Positions 19,600-29,397 of a DNA stretch of 64,000 nt are shown here, piece after piece (position 1 is the first letter of the stretch; each line of letters starts with the position of its first letter). The notes under the pieces were generated by a model. That model searched no databases and had not been told where the DNA came from. It worked only from the letters and a program-made list of their open reading frames with translations. The translations under genes and the position numbers were made by a program. This DNA comes from Pectobacterium fontis. Lineage in GTDB: Bacteria; Pseudomonadota; Gammaproteobacteria; Enterobacterales; Enterobacteriaceae. The stretch covers positions 1 to 64,000 of the forward strand of contig NZ_JSXC01000015.1 in assembly GCF_000803215.1 (NCBI RefSeq), given 5' to 3'.

Positions 19600-21315
19600 A
19601 TGTTTAGCTTAGATGCCATTCTGCAAGATCTTGCCCCGCATCGCCATACACCCCCTTGGCAGAAAACGGTTCTGCGTTCTCTGCTATTCGAAAATGAAAT
19701 GCAGCAATTTGCCCGGCGTTATCCACACTTGAAAGGTTTGGATCTGGTGGAACAGATTCTTGATTACTTCAACTTCAATTGTGAAATGGTCGAAGGGGAT
19801 TTAGAGAATATCCCCAGCCAGGGGCCGGTGGTGCTGGTGGCTAACCACCCGATTGGTTCACTCGATGGTCTGGCATTGCTGCGTACCGTCGCCAGCGTCA
19901 GGCCCGATGTTCGCATTGTCGCCAGCCAGCTACTCGCTTATGTCGCCCCGCTCAAAAATCTGTTTTTTTCCGTCGATAATTTCAATAACCGCACCAAACG
20001 CCAGCAAATCAGCGCCATCCAGCAACATCTGGACGGCGACGGTGCCATCATCGTCTTCCCGGCAGGCGAAGTGTCTCGCGCCAGCCTACATGGGATCCGC
20101 GATGGTCACTGGCACAGCGGGTTTATTCGTATGGCAAGCAAAGCCCGCGCGCCCGTCGTCCCGATTCATATCGGCGGCCGCAATAGCGCCCTGTTCTATC
20201 TCTCCTCGATGATTTATCGCCCGCTGTCGACCCTACTGCTGGTAAGAGAGATGTTCGGTCAGCGTGGGCAGACCCTCAAGCTGCGGATCGGTGCCAGAAT
20301 TCCTTATACCTCCTGGAGTCAGGGCGAGTGGAACGCCAACGATCTGGCGGCACGCTTCCGTCGCCATGTTTATCGATTAGGACAAGGGAAGCCCGGCTGC
20401 TTTTCCGGTGAAAAACCCATTGCGCTGGCCGAAGATCGCGTGCTGCTGAAGCGCGCGCTGTCAGAATGCGAAACGCTGGGCACCACGCCGGATGGCAAGG
20501 TTGTCTATCTGTATCGTCGCGGAGAAGAAGATTATGTGCCGCTGCTGCGAGAGCTTGGGCGCCTGCGCGAAATCGCCTTCCGCGCCGTGGGAGAAGGCTC
20601 CGGCCAGCGTCGCGATCTCGACAGCTACGACGATGATTATCTGCATCTAATCCTGTGGGACGAGCGCGAACTGGAGATTGTCGGCGCGTATCGCTTCGTC
20701 TCAACGGCACGCCTGATCGCCGAAAAAGGTAAAAATGGCCTCTACAGCCACAGCCTGTTCCAGTACGGCGACGAGATGGATCCGATTCTGGCGTCAGGTA
20801 TTGAACTGGGGCGCAGTTTTATTCAACCCAAATACTGGGGTAAACGCGGGCTGGATTATCTCTGGTTAGGCATCGGTGCCTATCTGGCACGTTACCCAGA
20901 ACATCGCTATCTGTTCGGCCCTGTCTCACTTTCCGGCACCTTGCCGCCCCATGCACGCGATTTGCTGGTGGCCTTCTACCGCCTGTATTTCACGCCCGAT
21001 CAGCCGCTGGCCACCTCACGACGCCCTTATCCGGCTTCGCTGCCTGACGTGCTGAAACAGTTTGAAGGCACGAACTATCAGCAGGATCTTACGCGCCTGA
21101 AAAGCATGCTCAATAACATGGGTTGCGCGATCCCCACGCTCTACAAGCAGTATTCGGAGCTATGTGAACCGGGAGGCGTGCGCTTCATCGACTTTGGTAT
21201 CGATCCCGATTTCAATAACTGTATCGATGGTCTGGTGCTGGTCGACCTGAAACAGTTGAAAGCATCCCGCTATCAGCGCTATATCGGCTCTTTTATTCGA
21301 GACAGCGCTTCTTGA
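19600..21315 (+). CDS. olsF: OlsF-like bifunctional acyltransferase (candidate ornithine-lipid synthase)
   Basis: The 571-residue protein fuses two acyltransferase domains. The N-terminal half is PlsC-like, with the NHPIGSLDG catalytic motif at residues 82-90 and FPAGE at 153-157. The C-terminal half is a GNAT/hemolysin-type N-acyltransferase, with a VGAYRF strand and an ELGRSFI segment as in OlsB proteins. This domain order matches OlsF of Serratia, which makes ornithine lipids. Ornithine is therefore the likely substrate, but this is inference. A terminator follows. Confidence 0.75.
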   Translation: MFSLDAILQDLAPHRHTPPWQKTVLRSLLFENEMQQFARRYPHLKGLDLVEQILDYFNFNCEMVEGDLENIPSQGPVVLVANHPIGSLDGLALLRTVASVRPDVRIVASQLLAYVAPLKNLFFSVDNFNNRTKRQQISAIQQHLDGDGAIIVFPAGEVSRASLHGIRDGHWHSGFIRMASKARAPVVPIHIGGRNSALFYLSSMIYRPLSTLLLVREMFGQRGQTLKLRIGARIPYTSWSQGEWNANDLAARFRRHVYRLGQGKPGCFSGEKPIALAEDRVLLKRALSECETLGTTPDGKVVYLYRRGEEDYVPLLRELGRLREIAFRAVGEGSGQRRDLDSYDDDYLHLILWDERELEIVGAYRFVSTARLIAEKGKNGLYSHSLFQYGDEMDPILASGIELGRSFIQPKYWGKRGLDYLWLGIGAYLARYPEHRYLFGPVSLSGTLPPHARDLLVAFYRLYFTPDQPLATSRRPYPASLPDVLKQFEGTNYQQDLTRLKSMLNNMGCAIPTLYKQYSELCEPGGVRFIDFGIDPDFNNCIDGLVLVDLKQLKASRYQRYIGSFIRDSAS

Positions 21316-21324
21316 TTGCCTCAC

Positions 21325-21350
21325 GCGTTAGCCTCTCTACTGGCTAACGC
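21325..21350 (+). terminator. Terminator after the olsF-like gene
   Basis: GCGTTAGCC pairs with GGCTAACGC around an eight-base loop, and a TTTTG-TTTTT tail follows shortly after. It starts ten bases past the stop codon. Confidence 0.8.
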
Positions 21351-21483
21351 GCGCATTTTGTTTTTCCGATCACACATTTAATACGAAATCCCATCGACCG
21401 TAATTTACGTGATCAACCAAACACGTTCCCTGCCGATATTAAAGATATTCTTATCAATATATTTCTGCATACGGGAGCCACCA

Positions 21484-21591
21484 ATGTATCCCGAAAATGA
21501 GAAGAGTCGTTATAATAGCTTGTCATTACTTGCATCGATTACGATAGCAATCCCCCTCCTTTATGCCTTCATAGCATGTCAAAGAAATTAA
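21484..21591 (+). CDS. Possible 35-residue membrane peptide upstream of the chemoreceptor
   Basis: A short frame opens with an ATG preceded by GGGAG at a suitable distance and encodes a polar N-terminus (MYPENEKSRYNS) followed by one hydrophobic segment ending in FIACQRN. Its stop lies eight bases before the chemoreceptor start, so coupling is possible. There is no homology evidence, and 35-codon frames arise by chance. Confidence 0.25.
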   Translation: MYPENEKSRYNSLSLLASITIAIPLLYAFIACQRN

Positions 21592-21599
21592 GGATGTTT

Positions 21600-23267
21600 A
21601 TGAATATGCTGAACAGAATCAAACTCGGCAAGATGCTGGGTCTGGGATTTTCACTGGTGATCGTCATCAGCCTGATGGTGGCATTCTTCGGACGATTCCA
21701 ACTGGTTGGGCTAGGTAACGACATCAATCGGCTTTCCGGCACCACGTTAGCAAATATGTTATTGATTCAGGAAGTGAAAGCCGGTTTCGACGCCAATGCC
21801 CGTCTGATCCGTAACATTGCAATCAGTACCGACCCTGTGCAAATCAAGCAGGAAAAACAGTTCGTCGATGAGCAAATCGCCCGCAACACCGCTAACCTGA
21901 AAAAACTGGGGCAGCAGTTAGATACCGAAGGAACCCGCGCACTGCTGAAGCAATTTCAGGATACCCGCCCGCCGTATCTTGCCGCTTTTCTGAAAGCGAT
22001 AGAGCTGGTGCAATCCACCGATCCACAGCAGCGTTTGCAGGGTAACGCCATTATTCTCAATGAGATGCAGACGGCACAGAACGCGCTGTTCAAGGTGCTG
22101 GACGCAATGATGGCTTCACAGCAGCAGGATACCAACGAGATTGTCAGCCACGCCCAACATGATGCGCAATCCGGCAGCGTCATCATGCTAATTCTTGCGC
22201 TCTCCGCCGCAGCGATGGCCGCCGTCGTAGCCTGGCTGATTACCCGTACGCTGAAAAACCAACTGGGTGGTGAACCGATCTACGCCACCCACGTTGCCCG
22301 CAAGGTGGCCGATGGCGATCTGGCTGTCGATATTGTCATCAAACCAAACGACCACAGCAGCCTGTTAGCCACCATGCGTCACATGAGTCACAATCTGGGG
22401 AATATCGTCGAACAGGTACGAGAGTGTAGCGAAGCCATTGCTTCCGGCTCCAGCCAAATCGCCGCCGGTAGCGAGAACCTGAGCCAGCGCACGGAAGAGC
22501 AGGCCGCCAGTCTACAACAGACCGCCGCGTCGATGGAGCAGATGAGTCAGGCGATTCGTCAGAATGCGGATACCGTGCGTAATGCCACCCGGCTTGCCAG
22601 CCAAACCAGCGAAACGGCCACCAAGGGCGGCGAGGCCGTCAGCGACATGGTGATTACGATGAAGGAGATCTCCGCCAGCTCGCACAAAATCCGCGACATC
22701 ATCAGCGTCATTGATGGCATCGCCTTCCAGACTAACATTCTGGCGCTGAATGCCGCGGTCGAGGCCGCACGCGCAGGTGAGCAGGGACGCGGTTTTGCCG
22801 TGGTGGCTGGAGAAGTGCGTTCACTGGCACAGCGCTCCGCCTCCGCCGCCAAAGAGATCGCCGTACTGATCAATACCAGCGTCGAAAAAGTCGAAGCGGG
22901 GAACCGTCTGGTCGAAGACACTGGCAGCACCATTGATGAGCTGGTGCGTCAGGCACGTAGCGTCGCGGATCTCATCAACGAGATCGGCACCACCACGCAG
23001 GAGCAGGAATCCGGTATTTCGCAAATTCATGACGCGGTAAACCAGCTCGATCAGGTCACCCAGCAAAACGCGACGCTGGTGGAAGAGTCAGCCAATGCGG
23101 CAACCAGCCTGCGCGAACAGTCATCCCATCTGGTCGCGCTCATGCACCATTTCCACCTGCGGGGAACGCCAGCGGCACGTCCAGCGCCAGTGGCAAAAAC
23201 GGCGCCCCCCACCCGTTTAGCCCTCGCGCCCGTTGGAAACGCACAGGATAACTGGGAAAAATTCTAA
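21600..23267 (+). CDS. Methyl-accepting chemotaxis protein
   Basis: This is a membrane chemoreceptor of 555 residues. Transmembrane helices at about 10-32 and 190-215 flank a four-helix-bundle type periplasmic ligand domain. A HAMP linker and a long cytoplasmic coiled coil follow, with the invariant hairpin tip IDGIAFQTNILALNAAVEAA. The protein ends NWEKF, resembling the NWETF pentapeptide that tethers CheR and CheB. I chose the ATG at 21600, five bases after AAGGA. The ligand cannot be read from sequence. It sits between olsF and tex, where E. coli lacks a gene. Confidence 0.93.
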   Translation: MNMLNRIKLGKMLGLGFSLVIVISLMVAFFGRFQLVGLGNDINRLSGTTLANMLLIQEVKAGFDANARLIRNIAISTDPVQIKQEKQFVDEQIARNTANLKKLGQQLDTEGTRALLKQFQDTRPPYLAAFLKAIELVQSTDPQQRLQGNAIILNEMQTAQNALFKVLDAMMASQQQDTNEIVSHAQHDAQSGSVIMLILALSAAAMAAVVAWLITRTLKNQLGGEPIYATHVARKVADGDLAVDIVIKPNDHSSLLATMRHMSHNLGNIVEQVRECSEAIASGSSQIAAGSENLSQRTEEQAASLQQTAASMEQMSQAIRQNADTVRNATRLASQTSETATKGGEAVSDMVITMKEISASSHKIRDIISVIDGIAFQTNILALNAAVEAARAGEQGRGFAVVAGEVRSLAQRSASAAKEIAVLINTSVEKVEAGNRLVEDTGSTIDELVRQARSVADLINEIGTTTQEQESGISQIHDAVNQLDQVTQQNATLVEESANAATSLREQSSHLVALMHHFHLRGTPAARPAPVAKTAPPTRLALAPVGNAQDNWEKF

Positions 23268-23280
23268 TACGGCCTGGCAC

Positions 23281-23312
23281 TCACCACGATGCCATCCTTA
23301 GCATCGTGGTGA
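23281..23312 (+). terminator. Terminator after the chemoreceptor gene
   Basis: TCACCACGATGC and GCATCGTGGTGA form a perfect 12-bp stem with an eight-base loop, 13 bases after the stop codon. The tail TTATCACG is only weakly T-rich. Confidence 0.75.
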
Positions 23313-23502
23313 TTATCACGTTAACCTTGCCATTTGGAAACTTTTTGGAAACCCACATCAGGAGCAAGCGCTTATCTTTTTGGCGCAACACGGGTCTGAT
23401 CGCTCCCGCATTCCAGAGGGTGACGGCTGGCATTTTTCACGTTCAATCCGTATAACTGTCCCCACTTGTTTAATTCACTTGATGACGATTGATATCAGAC
23501 CT

Positions 23503-25836
23503 ATGAATGATTCATTAAGCCACCTTATCGCCAGCGAATTGCAGGCACGCACGGAGCAGGTAGACGCCGCAGTTCGCTTGCTGGACGAAGGAAATACCGT
23601 CCCTTTTATTGCCCGTTACCGTAAAGAAGTGACCGGCGGGCTGGATGACACCCAACTGCGCCAGCTCGAAACGCGCCTCAGTTATCTGCGTGAACTGGAA
23701 GACCGACGCCAGACTATTCTGAAATCCATCGATGAGCAGGGAAAGTTAACCGCGCAACTCGCCACCGCCATCAACGGCACGCTGAGCAAAACCGAGTTGG
23801 AAGATCTCTACCTGCCGTACAAACCTAAACGCCGCACGCGCGGGCAGATAGCGATTGAAGCCGGTCTGGAACCATTGGCAGAGGGTCTGTGGCAAGATCC
23901 GCATCAGGAACCGGAACTGGCTGCGCAGGCTTATGTCGATGCCGATAAAGGCGTGGCGGATGTGAAAGCCGCGCTGGATGGCGCCCGTTATATCCTGATG
24001 GAACGCTTTGCCGAAGATGCCACGCTGCTGGCAAAAGTGCGTCACTATCTGTGGAAAAACGCCCATCTGGTTTCCCGTGTTGTGGAAGGGAAAGAGGAAG
24101 AAGGTGCGAAATTCCGTGACTATTTCGATCATCACGAACCGATTTCACAGGTGCCGTCGCACCGCGCACTGGCGATGTTCCGTGGTCGTAACGAGGGTGT
24201 GCTGCAACTGGCGTTGAATGCCGATCCACAGCACGAAGAAGCGCCGCGCGAGAGCTACTGCGAACAGATTATTATCGACCACCTGAATCTGCGTTTAGGA
24301 AACGCGGCGGCCGACAGTTGGCGACGCGCGGTGATTAGCTGGACGTGGCGCATCAAAGTGCTGCTGCACCTTGAAACCGAGCTAATGGGCAGCGTGCGTG
24401 AAAAAGCCGAAGACGAAGCGATCAATGTTTTTGCCCGCAACATGCACGACCTGCTAATGGCCGCTCCGGCGGGGATGCGTGCCACCATGGGGCTTGATCC
24501 AGGCCTGCGTACCGGTGTCAAAGTGGCGGTGGTCGATGCTACTGGCAAGCTGGTCGCCACCGACACCATTTATCCACATACCGGTCAGGCAGCCAAAGCC
24601 GCGACGGTTGTCGCCGCGCTGTGCCTCAAACATCAGGTTGAACTGGTCGCGATTGGCAACGGCACGGCCTCACGCGAGACCGAACGTTTCTTCCTCGACA
24701 CGCAGAAGCAATTTCCAGACATCAAGGCGCAGAAAGTGATCGTCAGCGAAGCAGGTGCCTCGGTGTACTCGGCCTCCGAGCTGGCTGCGCAAGAATTCCC
24801 CGATCTGGATGTGTCGTTGCGCGGTGCGGTGTCGATCGCCCGTCGTTTGCAGGATCCGCTGGCGGAGTTGGTGAAGATCGACCCGAAATCCATCGGCGTG
24901 GGTCAGTATCAGCATGATGTAAGCCAGAGCCTGCTGGCGAAAAAACTGGATGCCGTGGTCGAAGACTGCGTAAATGCCGTCGGCGTTGATCTGAATACCG
25001 CGTCCGTGGCGCTGTTAACCCGTGTCGCAGGGCTGACACGCATGATGGCGCAAAATATTGTGACCTGGCGCGACGAGAATGGCCGTTTCCACAACCGCGA
25101 ACAGTTACTGAAAGTCAGCCGTCTGGGGCCAAAAGCCTTTGAACAGTGCGCGGGCTTCCTGCGCATCAACCACGGCGATAACCCGCTGGATGCTTCTACC
25201 GTTCACCCGGAAGCGTATCCGGTGGTGGAACGCATTCTGGCCGCCACCGAACAGGCGTTACAGGCGCTGATGGGGAATCCCAACGCGCTGCGTAACCTGA
25301 AGCCGGCAGATTTCACCGATGCGCGTTTCGGCGTACCGACTGTTACCGACATCATCAAAGAGCTGGAAAAACCGGGGCGCGATCCACGTCCTGAGTTCAA
25401 AACGGCCAGCTTCGCCGAGGGTGTCGAAACCTTAAACGATCTGCTGCCGGGCATGATTCTGGAAGGTTCGGTCACTAACGTCACCAACTTCGGCGCGTTT
25501 GTAGATATCGGCGTCCATCAGGACGGTTTGGTACACATTTCGTCACTGGCCGATCATTTCGTTGACGATCCGCACAAGGTCGTGAAAGCAGGCGACATCG
25601 TGAAAGTAAAAGTGATGGAAGTGGATCTGCAACGTAAACGCATCGCGCTGACTATGCGGCTGGACGAGCAGCCGGGCGAGACGGCTTCACGCCGTGGCGC
25701 TGGCAATGCACGCGGCGATAGCAACACGTCTGCACGCCCGTCAGCAGGTAAATCACGTCCCCGCCCAGTGAACGCGCCAGCCACAGGCAATAGCGCGATG
25801 GGTGATGCGCTGGCCGCCGCCTTTAAAAAGCGTTAA
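23503..25836 (+). CDS. tex: Tex/YhgF, RNA-binding transcription accessory protein
   Basis: Tex is a conserved nucleic-acid-binding protein linked to transcription. The 777-residue protein has the helical N-terminal region, a YqgF/RNase H-like domain ([17 protein letters not shown] near residue 328), a helix-hairpin-helix region and a C-terminal S1 domain ([18 protein letters not shown] near residue 655). The last 55 residues are basic, low-complexity sequence. The start [13 protein letters not shown] aligns with E. coli; a 41-residue upstream extension was rejected. In E. coli it lies next to greB. Confidence 0.95.
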   Translation: MNDSLSHLIASELQARTEQVDAAVRLLDEGNTVPFIARYRKEVTGGLDDTQLRQLETRLSYLRELEDRRQTILKSIDEQGKLTAQLATAINGTLSKTELEDLYLPYKPKRRTRGQIAIEAGLEPLAEGLWQDPHQEPELAAQAYVDADKGVADVKAALDGARYILMERFAEDATLLAKVRHYLWKNAHLVSRVVEGKEEEGAKFRDYFDHHEPISQVPSHRALAMFRGRNEGVLQLALNADPQHEEAPRESYCEQIIIDHLNLRLGNAAADSWRRAVISWTWRIKVLLHLETELMGSVREKAEDEAINVFARNMHDLLMAAPAGMRATMGLDPGLRTGVKVAVVDATGKLVATDTIYPHTGQAAKAATVVAALCLKHQVELVAIGNGTASRETERFFLDTQKQFPDIKAQKVIVSEAGASVYSASELAAQEFPDLDVSLRGAVSIARRLQDPLAELVKIDPKSIGVGQYQHDVSQSLLAKKLDAVVEDCVNAVGVDLNTASVALLTRVAGLTRMMAQNIVTWRDENGRFHNREQLLKVSRLGPKAFEQCAGFLRINHGDNPLDASTVHPEAYPVVERILAATEQALQALMGNPNALRNLKPADFTDARFGVPTVTDIIKELEKPGRDPRPEFKTASFAEGVETLNDLLPGMILEGSVTNVTNFGAFVDIGVHQDGLVHISSLADHFVDDPHKVVKAGDIVKVKVMEVDLQRKRIALTMRLDEQPGETASRRGAGNARGDSNTSARPSAGKSRPRPVNAPATGNSAMGDALAAAFKKR

Positions 25837-25867
25837 TCACTAATGCTGAGTGTTTAAGTACAAGATC

Positions 25868-25891
25868 CACAGGGGGTGAAAACTCCCTGTG
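25868..25891 (+). terminator. tex terminator
   Basis: CACAGGGGGT pairs with ACTCCCTGTG, with one G-T wobble, around a GAAA tetraloop. TTTCCCC follows. It lies 32 bases after the tex stop. Confidence 0.7.
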
Positions 25892-25952
25892 TTTCCCCGA
25901 ATAATCGGCTTAAGTGATCCCTATTAGCGAATCACCATTCTATTATTATTTA

Positions 25953-25992
25953 AAAACTCCCTGACCTTATGAAAATAATATCAGGGAGTTTT
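25953..25992 (+). terminator. Second inverted repeat downstream of tex
   Basis: AAAACTCCCTGA and TCAGGGAGTTTT form a perfect 12-bp inverted repeat with a 16-base loop, followed by ATTTCC. It may back up the first terminator. Its core CTCCCTG is shared with the stem just upstream. Confidence 0.6.
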
Positions 25993-26121
25993 ATTTCCCT
26001 GCCAAAATATCGCTATTTTGTTTCCCTAATAAAACTCAACTCTATTTATATTGAAATATTCAACCATTTCTAAATTGTTTTGTGATCTGTATCTAGGTAA
26101 ATAAATTACCGTTACGTTATT

Positions 26122-26163
26122 ATTGTTCTATATAGGAAACCATAGTTTTATATATAGAACAAT
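26122..26163. promoter_or_regulatory. Perfect 13-bp inverted repeat at the start of the IclR-type gene
   Basis: ATTGTTCTATATA at 26122-26134 and TATATAGAACAAT at 26151-26163 are perfect inverted copies separated by 16 bp, ending one base before the ATG at 26165. Each arm also lies in a near-palindrome of the form TTC-TATATA-GGAA. No Shine-Dalgarno sequence is visible here. It is a good candidate for an autoregulatory operator, or for an mRNA hairpin over the start. Confidence 0.55.
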
Positions 26164-26164
26164 C

Positions 26165-26953
26165 ATGAATATATTCCAACAACTCGAACACAGTAAAGCC
26201 CCTGCGGCGGTGCGTTTAGTGATGATTATTGATTATATCGCCAAGCGTGACGAAGCCAGCTTCACGGAGATTTGTACTGACTTATCTATCCCCAAAAGCA
26301 GTGTGCATCATCTATTAGAGGTGCTGGTGGTCACGCAACTGCTGCGCCAACGTGCAGACGGTCGTTATGTTTTGGGATTAAGACTGTTCGAGTTGGGTGG
26401 TCTGGTAATAAAGAATATCGATCTGCGTAAAGACACGATTAACTTTATGCATGAGTTAGTCAAAGAAACGGAGTTAACCTGTCATCTCGGTATTCTGGAT
26501 GGCGATAATGGCTTCTTTCTGAGTAAAGTGGAATCGCCCAAGGCCATCGTAAAAACTTCCTGGGAAGGTAAGAAAATCGTCTTTAACCGTATGTCTCTGG
26601 GAAAGGTATTATTAGCCTGGCTGCCACCGGAAAGAATTGACGCGTTGATTGCCGATTGTACGTTTGAATATTTAACCCCCCGGACAATTACCAAAAAAGA
26701 AGATTTTCTACAGCACCTGAAAATCGTCAAGGAACAGGGCTGGGCCATAGATGACGGCGAAGATATAGAAGAAATTTGCTGTATGGCTGCCCCGATCTTT
26801 AACCAGAATGGTGACGTCATCGCTGCAATTGGCGTTAACGGCATGCAATCACAATACGCTAATGGGAAAAAAGAGAAACATCTGGCAAGCCTGATTAAAA
26901 CCAGCAAAGCGATCACCGCGCATATTAACAGTAGGAATACGGATAGCAGATAA
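26165..26953 (+). CDS. IclR-family transcriptional regulator, likely local regulator of kdgT-kduI
   Basis: The 262-residue protein has an N-terminal winged helix-turn-helix (FTEICTDLSIPKSSVHHLLEVL near residues 38-60) and a C-terminal IclR effector domain (MSLGKVLLAW, GWAIDDGED, AAPIFNQNGDVIAAIGVNG). It is not KdgR itself, whose N-terminus I recall as different. It lies upstream of kdgT and kduI on the same strand, so a sugar-acid effector is likely but inferred. The start has no clear ribosome-binding site and is preceded by a large inverted repeat. Confidence 0.85.
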   Translation: MNIFQQLEHSKAPAAVRLVMIIDYIAKRDEASFTEICTDLSIPKSSVHHLLEVLVVTQLLRQRADGRYVLGLRLFELGGLVIKNIDLRKDTINFMHELVKETELTCHLGILDGDNGFFLSKVESPKAIVKTSWEGKKIVFNRMSLGKVLLAWLPPERIDALIADCTFEYLTPRTITKKEDFLQHLKIVKEQGWAIDDGEDIEEICCMAAPIFNQNGDVIAAIGVNGMQSQYANGKKEKHLASLIKTSKAITAHINSRNTDSR

Positions 26954-27290
26954 TCTATTTCCCAAAACATACCACGATAAATTTTAATTTGTGAATACAG
27001 TCATGCATCAATCAGCGTGACGGATAAGCGACAACGTCATTACCTGTGAATGTTAATCAAACATAACGGGACGGCCATCTATCACTAAAAATAGGGAAAT
27101 GGCCATAAAACTAAAAAAAGAAGAGTATTCATTCTCAATTTCATAATAAGGATAACCATCTTCATTCATTAATGAAACAGGGTAATAACACCACGGTGTT
27201 TTACTCCCCTATTTATTACTGCATTCCAATCATCCATCTGCTTTCACTGAAGGCGGCTGAGTATTTTTTTATTTTTAAATGAGGTTTTTC
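26954..27290. promoter_or_regulatory. kdgT upstream regulatory region with candidate CRP sites
   Basis: This 337-bp AT-rich region has no coding frame. Two partial matches to the CRP site TGTGA-N6-TCACA occur at 26990-27005 (TGTGA-ATACAG-TCATG) and 27045-27060 (TGTGA-ATGTTA-ATCAA). An inverted repeat AACACC/GGTGTT lies at 27187-27200, and a GGCCAT/ATGGCC pair lies around 27073-27104. TTCATTAATGAAAC near 27164 resembles part of a KdgR box, but the second half is poor. Catabolite control of a pectin-monomer permease would be expected. Confidence 0.35.
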
Positions 27291-28247
27291 ATGAAAATCA
27301 AACAAGCTATTGATAAAATCCCTGGGGGATTAATGCTAGTACCGCTCTTTTTGGGCGCGATTTGTAATACCTTTACGCCCGGGGCGGGGAAATATTTAGG
27401 CTCTTTCAGCAATGGGCTGATTACCGGCACGATCCCTATTTTGGCGGTCTGGTTTTTCTGCATGGGCGCGTCCATTGAATTTAAAGCAACGGGAACCATG
27501 TTGCGAAAATCAGGCGTGCTGGTGGTGACGAAAATCGCCACCGCCTGGGTGGCCGCGCTGATCGCGGGCACATTTTTGCCAGGCGACGGCATCCAAAACG
27601 GTTTGCTGGCCGGGATCTCCGTGCTGGCGCTGGTTGCAGCCATGGACATGACGAACGGCGGGCTGTATGCCGCTTTGATGAACCAATACGGTTCGAAAGA
27701 AGAAGCAGGCGCGTTCGTGTTGATGTCTCTGGAATCCGGCCCGTTGATGACCATGGTGATTCTGGGTGCCAGCGGTATCGCTACCTTTGAACCTCAGCTC
27801 TTTGTCGGTGCCGTACTCCCCTTCCTGATTGGCTTTGCGCTAGGCAACCTCGACCCTGACCTGAGAAAACTGTTCGGTAATTCCGTACAAACGCTGATTC
27901 CTTTCTTCGCTTTTGCGCTGGGTAACACGATCAATTTAGCCGTGATCCTCCAAACTGGCTTCGCCGGCATCTTCCTCGGCCTGCTGGTGATTGTGGTAAC
28001 GGGCATTCCGCTGATTCTGGCGGATAAATTTATCGGCGGTGGCAATGGCACCGCAGGCGTGGCCGCCTCCAGCAGCGCAGGGGCCGCCGTCGCCACACCG
28101 CTGCTGATCGCGAATATGGCACCGGAATTCGCGCCGGTTGCTCAACAGGCGACCGCACTCGTCGCCACCAGCGTGATCGTGACATCAGTCTTGGTGCCCA
28201 TCCTTACGGCATTATGGGCAAAACGCTTTTCACCTAAACACGCATAA
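27291..28247 (+). CDS. kdgT: 2-keto-3-deoxygluconate permease
   Basis: KdgT imports 2-keto-3-deoxygluconate, a pectin-degradation intermediate, across the inner membrane by proton symport. The 318-residue protein starts [23 protein letters not shown], typical of the family, and is almost entirely hydrophobic with about ten helices. Conserved segments include [17 protein letters not shown] and [26 protein letters not shown] precedes the ATG at 27291. It is 12 bp upstream of kduI and almost certainly co-transcribed. Confidence 0.95.
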   Translation: MKIKQAIDKIPGGLMLVPLFLGAICNTFTPGAGKYLGSFSNGLITGTIPILAVWFFCMGASIEFKATGTMLRKSGVLVVTKIATAWVAALIAGTFLPGDGIQNGLLAGISVLALVAAMDMTNGGLYAALMNQYGSKEEAGAFVLMSLESGPLMTMVILGASGIATFEPQLFVGAVLPFLIGFALGNLDPDLRKLFGNSVQTLIPFFAFALGNTINLAVILQTGFAGIFLGLLVIVVTGIPLILADKFIGGGNGTAGVAASSSAGAAVATPLLIANMAPEFAPVAQQATALVATSVIVTSVLVPILTALWAKRFSPKHA

Positions 28248-28259
28248 AAAGGTAACGAA

Positions 28260-29096
28260 ATGGACGTACGACAGAGTGTACACAGTGAACATGCGAAAAC
28301 GCTTGATACCACCGAGCTGAGAAAGAAATTTCTCATTGAGCAGATATTTACGCCAAACCACTACACCATGACCTACAGCCACATCGACCGTATTGTTGTC
28401 GGTGGGATCATGCCAGTAGAGGGCGAGATCACGTTTGATGACGGTATCGGCAAGCAATTTGGCGTGAACTATTTTCTTGAGCGACGCGAACTGGGGCTGA
28501 TTAATATCGGCGGCCCGGCAAAAATCGTTATCGACGGCACAGACTACGAGGTTGGCAACGAGGAAGCGCTCTACGTTGGGAAAGGCGCTAAAGCCTTAGC
28601 ATTCAGCAGCCTGGACAAGGCGAAGCCAGCAAAGCTGTATTATAACAGCGCACCGGCACACGCCGTTTTTCCGACACGCCTCATTACTCAGGATGACGCA
28701 ATCAAAGCCCCGCTGGGCGATGTCAACACCTGCAACAAACGAACGATTTGCAAATATCTGGTGCCGGAAGTGGTGGAAACCTGCCAGTTGAGTATGGGAT
28801 TAACGCGTCTGGAGGAAGGCAGCAACTGGAACTCCATGCCGACGCATACCCATGAACGCAGAATGGAGGTTTACTTCTATTTTGACATGGCGGAAGACAC
28901 CATTATCTTCCATATGATGGGTGAACCGCATGAAACGCGTCATCTGGTAATGCATAACGAGCAGGCGGTGATCTCCCCCAGTTGGTCGATTCACACTGGC
29001 GTCGGCACCAAAAACTATGCCTTTATTTGGGGGATGATCGGCGAAAATCTGACGTTTGACGACATGGACCATATTGCGATGCGGGACTTACGCTAA
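28260..29096 (+). CDS. kduI: 5-keto-4-deoxyuronate isomerase
   Basis: KduI converts 4-deoxy-L-threo-5-hexosulose uronate to 3-deoxy-D-glycero-2,5-hexodiulosonate in intracellular pectin breakdown. The 278-residue length equals that of E. coli. The zinc-binding cupin motif [14 protein letters not shown] is visible near residues 194-207, with a further histidine in [13 protein letters not shown]. It follows kdgT directly and ends in a strong terminator. The two genes together point to a pectinolytic lifestyle. Confidence 0.97.
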   Translation: MDVRQSVHSEHAKTLDTTELRKKFLIEQIFTPNHYTMTYSHIDRIVVGGIMPVEGEITFDDGIGKQFGVNYFLERRELGLINIGGPAKIVIDGTDYEVGNEEALYVGKGAKALAFSSLDKAKPAKLYYNSAPAHAVFPTRLITQDDAIKAPLGDVNTCNKRTICKYLVPEVVETCQLSMGLTRLEEGSNWNSMPTHTHERRMEVYFYFDMAEDTIIFHMMGEPHETRHLVMHNEQAVISPSWSIHTGVGTKNYAFIWGMIGENLTFDDMDHIAMRDLR

Positions 29097-29129
29097 TACG
29101 TCTGGCATTACAGCGATCGTAAAATGCAG

Positions 29130-29152
29130 CAGGGTGAATCTCATTCACCCTG
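29130..29152 (+). terminator. kduI terminator
   Basis: CAGGGTGAAT and ATTCACCCTG form a perfect ten-base-pair stem with a CTC loop, followed by seven T residues. It is a textbook intrinsic terminator 33 bases after the kduI stop. Confidence 0.93.
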
Positions 29153-29159
29153 TTTTTTT

Positions 29160-29397
29160 ATGGAGCAGTCACATGCCGAATGCCCCCGCAGCGATCACCG
29201 CGCACTACGCTGGCATTTCCAGCACGTCTCTCCTTCCACGACACTCACCATCATGGTGCAGTTCAGCCGCCAGTGCCCCACGGCGTGCACTACGTTAACG
29301 ATTATTCACAATTAATTAGCCGACTAACCTATAGATAAACATTGGTACAGAAGTTGCTTTTGTCCTTACTCTGCCATGACAACAATAAGGATCTGCA
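29160..29397. other. kduI-ansB intergenic region
   Basis: About 240 bp separate the kduI terminator from the asparaginase start. The first 140 bp are relatively GC-rich and open in two frames, but neither has a ribosome-binding site, a recognisable domain or a full gene. The last 90 bp are AT-rich and probably hold the ansB promoter. I found no good FNR or CRP site. Confidence 0.35.

Noticed and set aside
21370-21415. Sigma-28 promoter for the chemoreceptor gene
   Set aside because: A TAAT followed 15 bases later by CCGTAATT was considered, but the -10 match to GCCGATAA is too poor.
29124-29315. Possible gene remnant between kduI and ansB
   Set aside because: The frame overlaps the kduI terminator, lacks a start with a ribosome-binding site, and no protein family was recognised.
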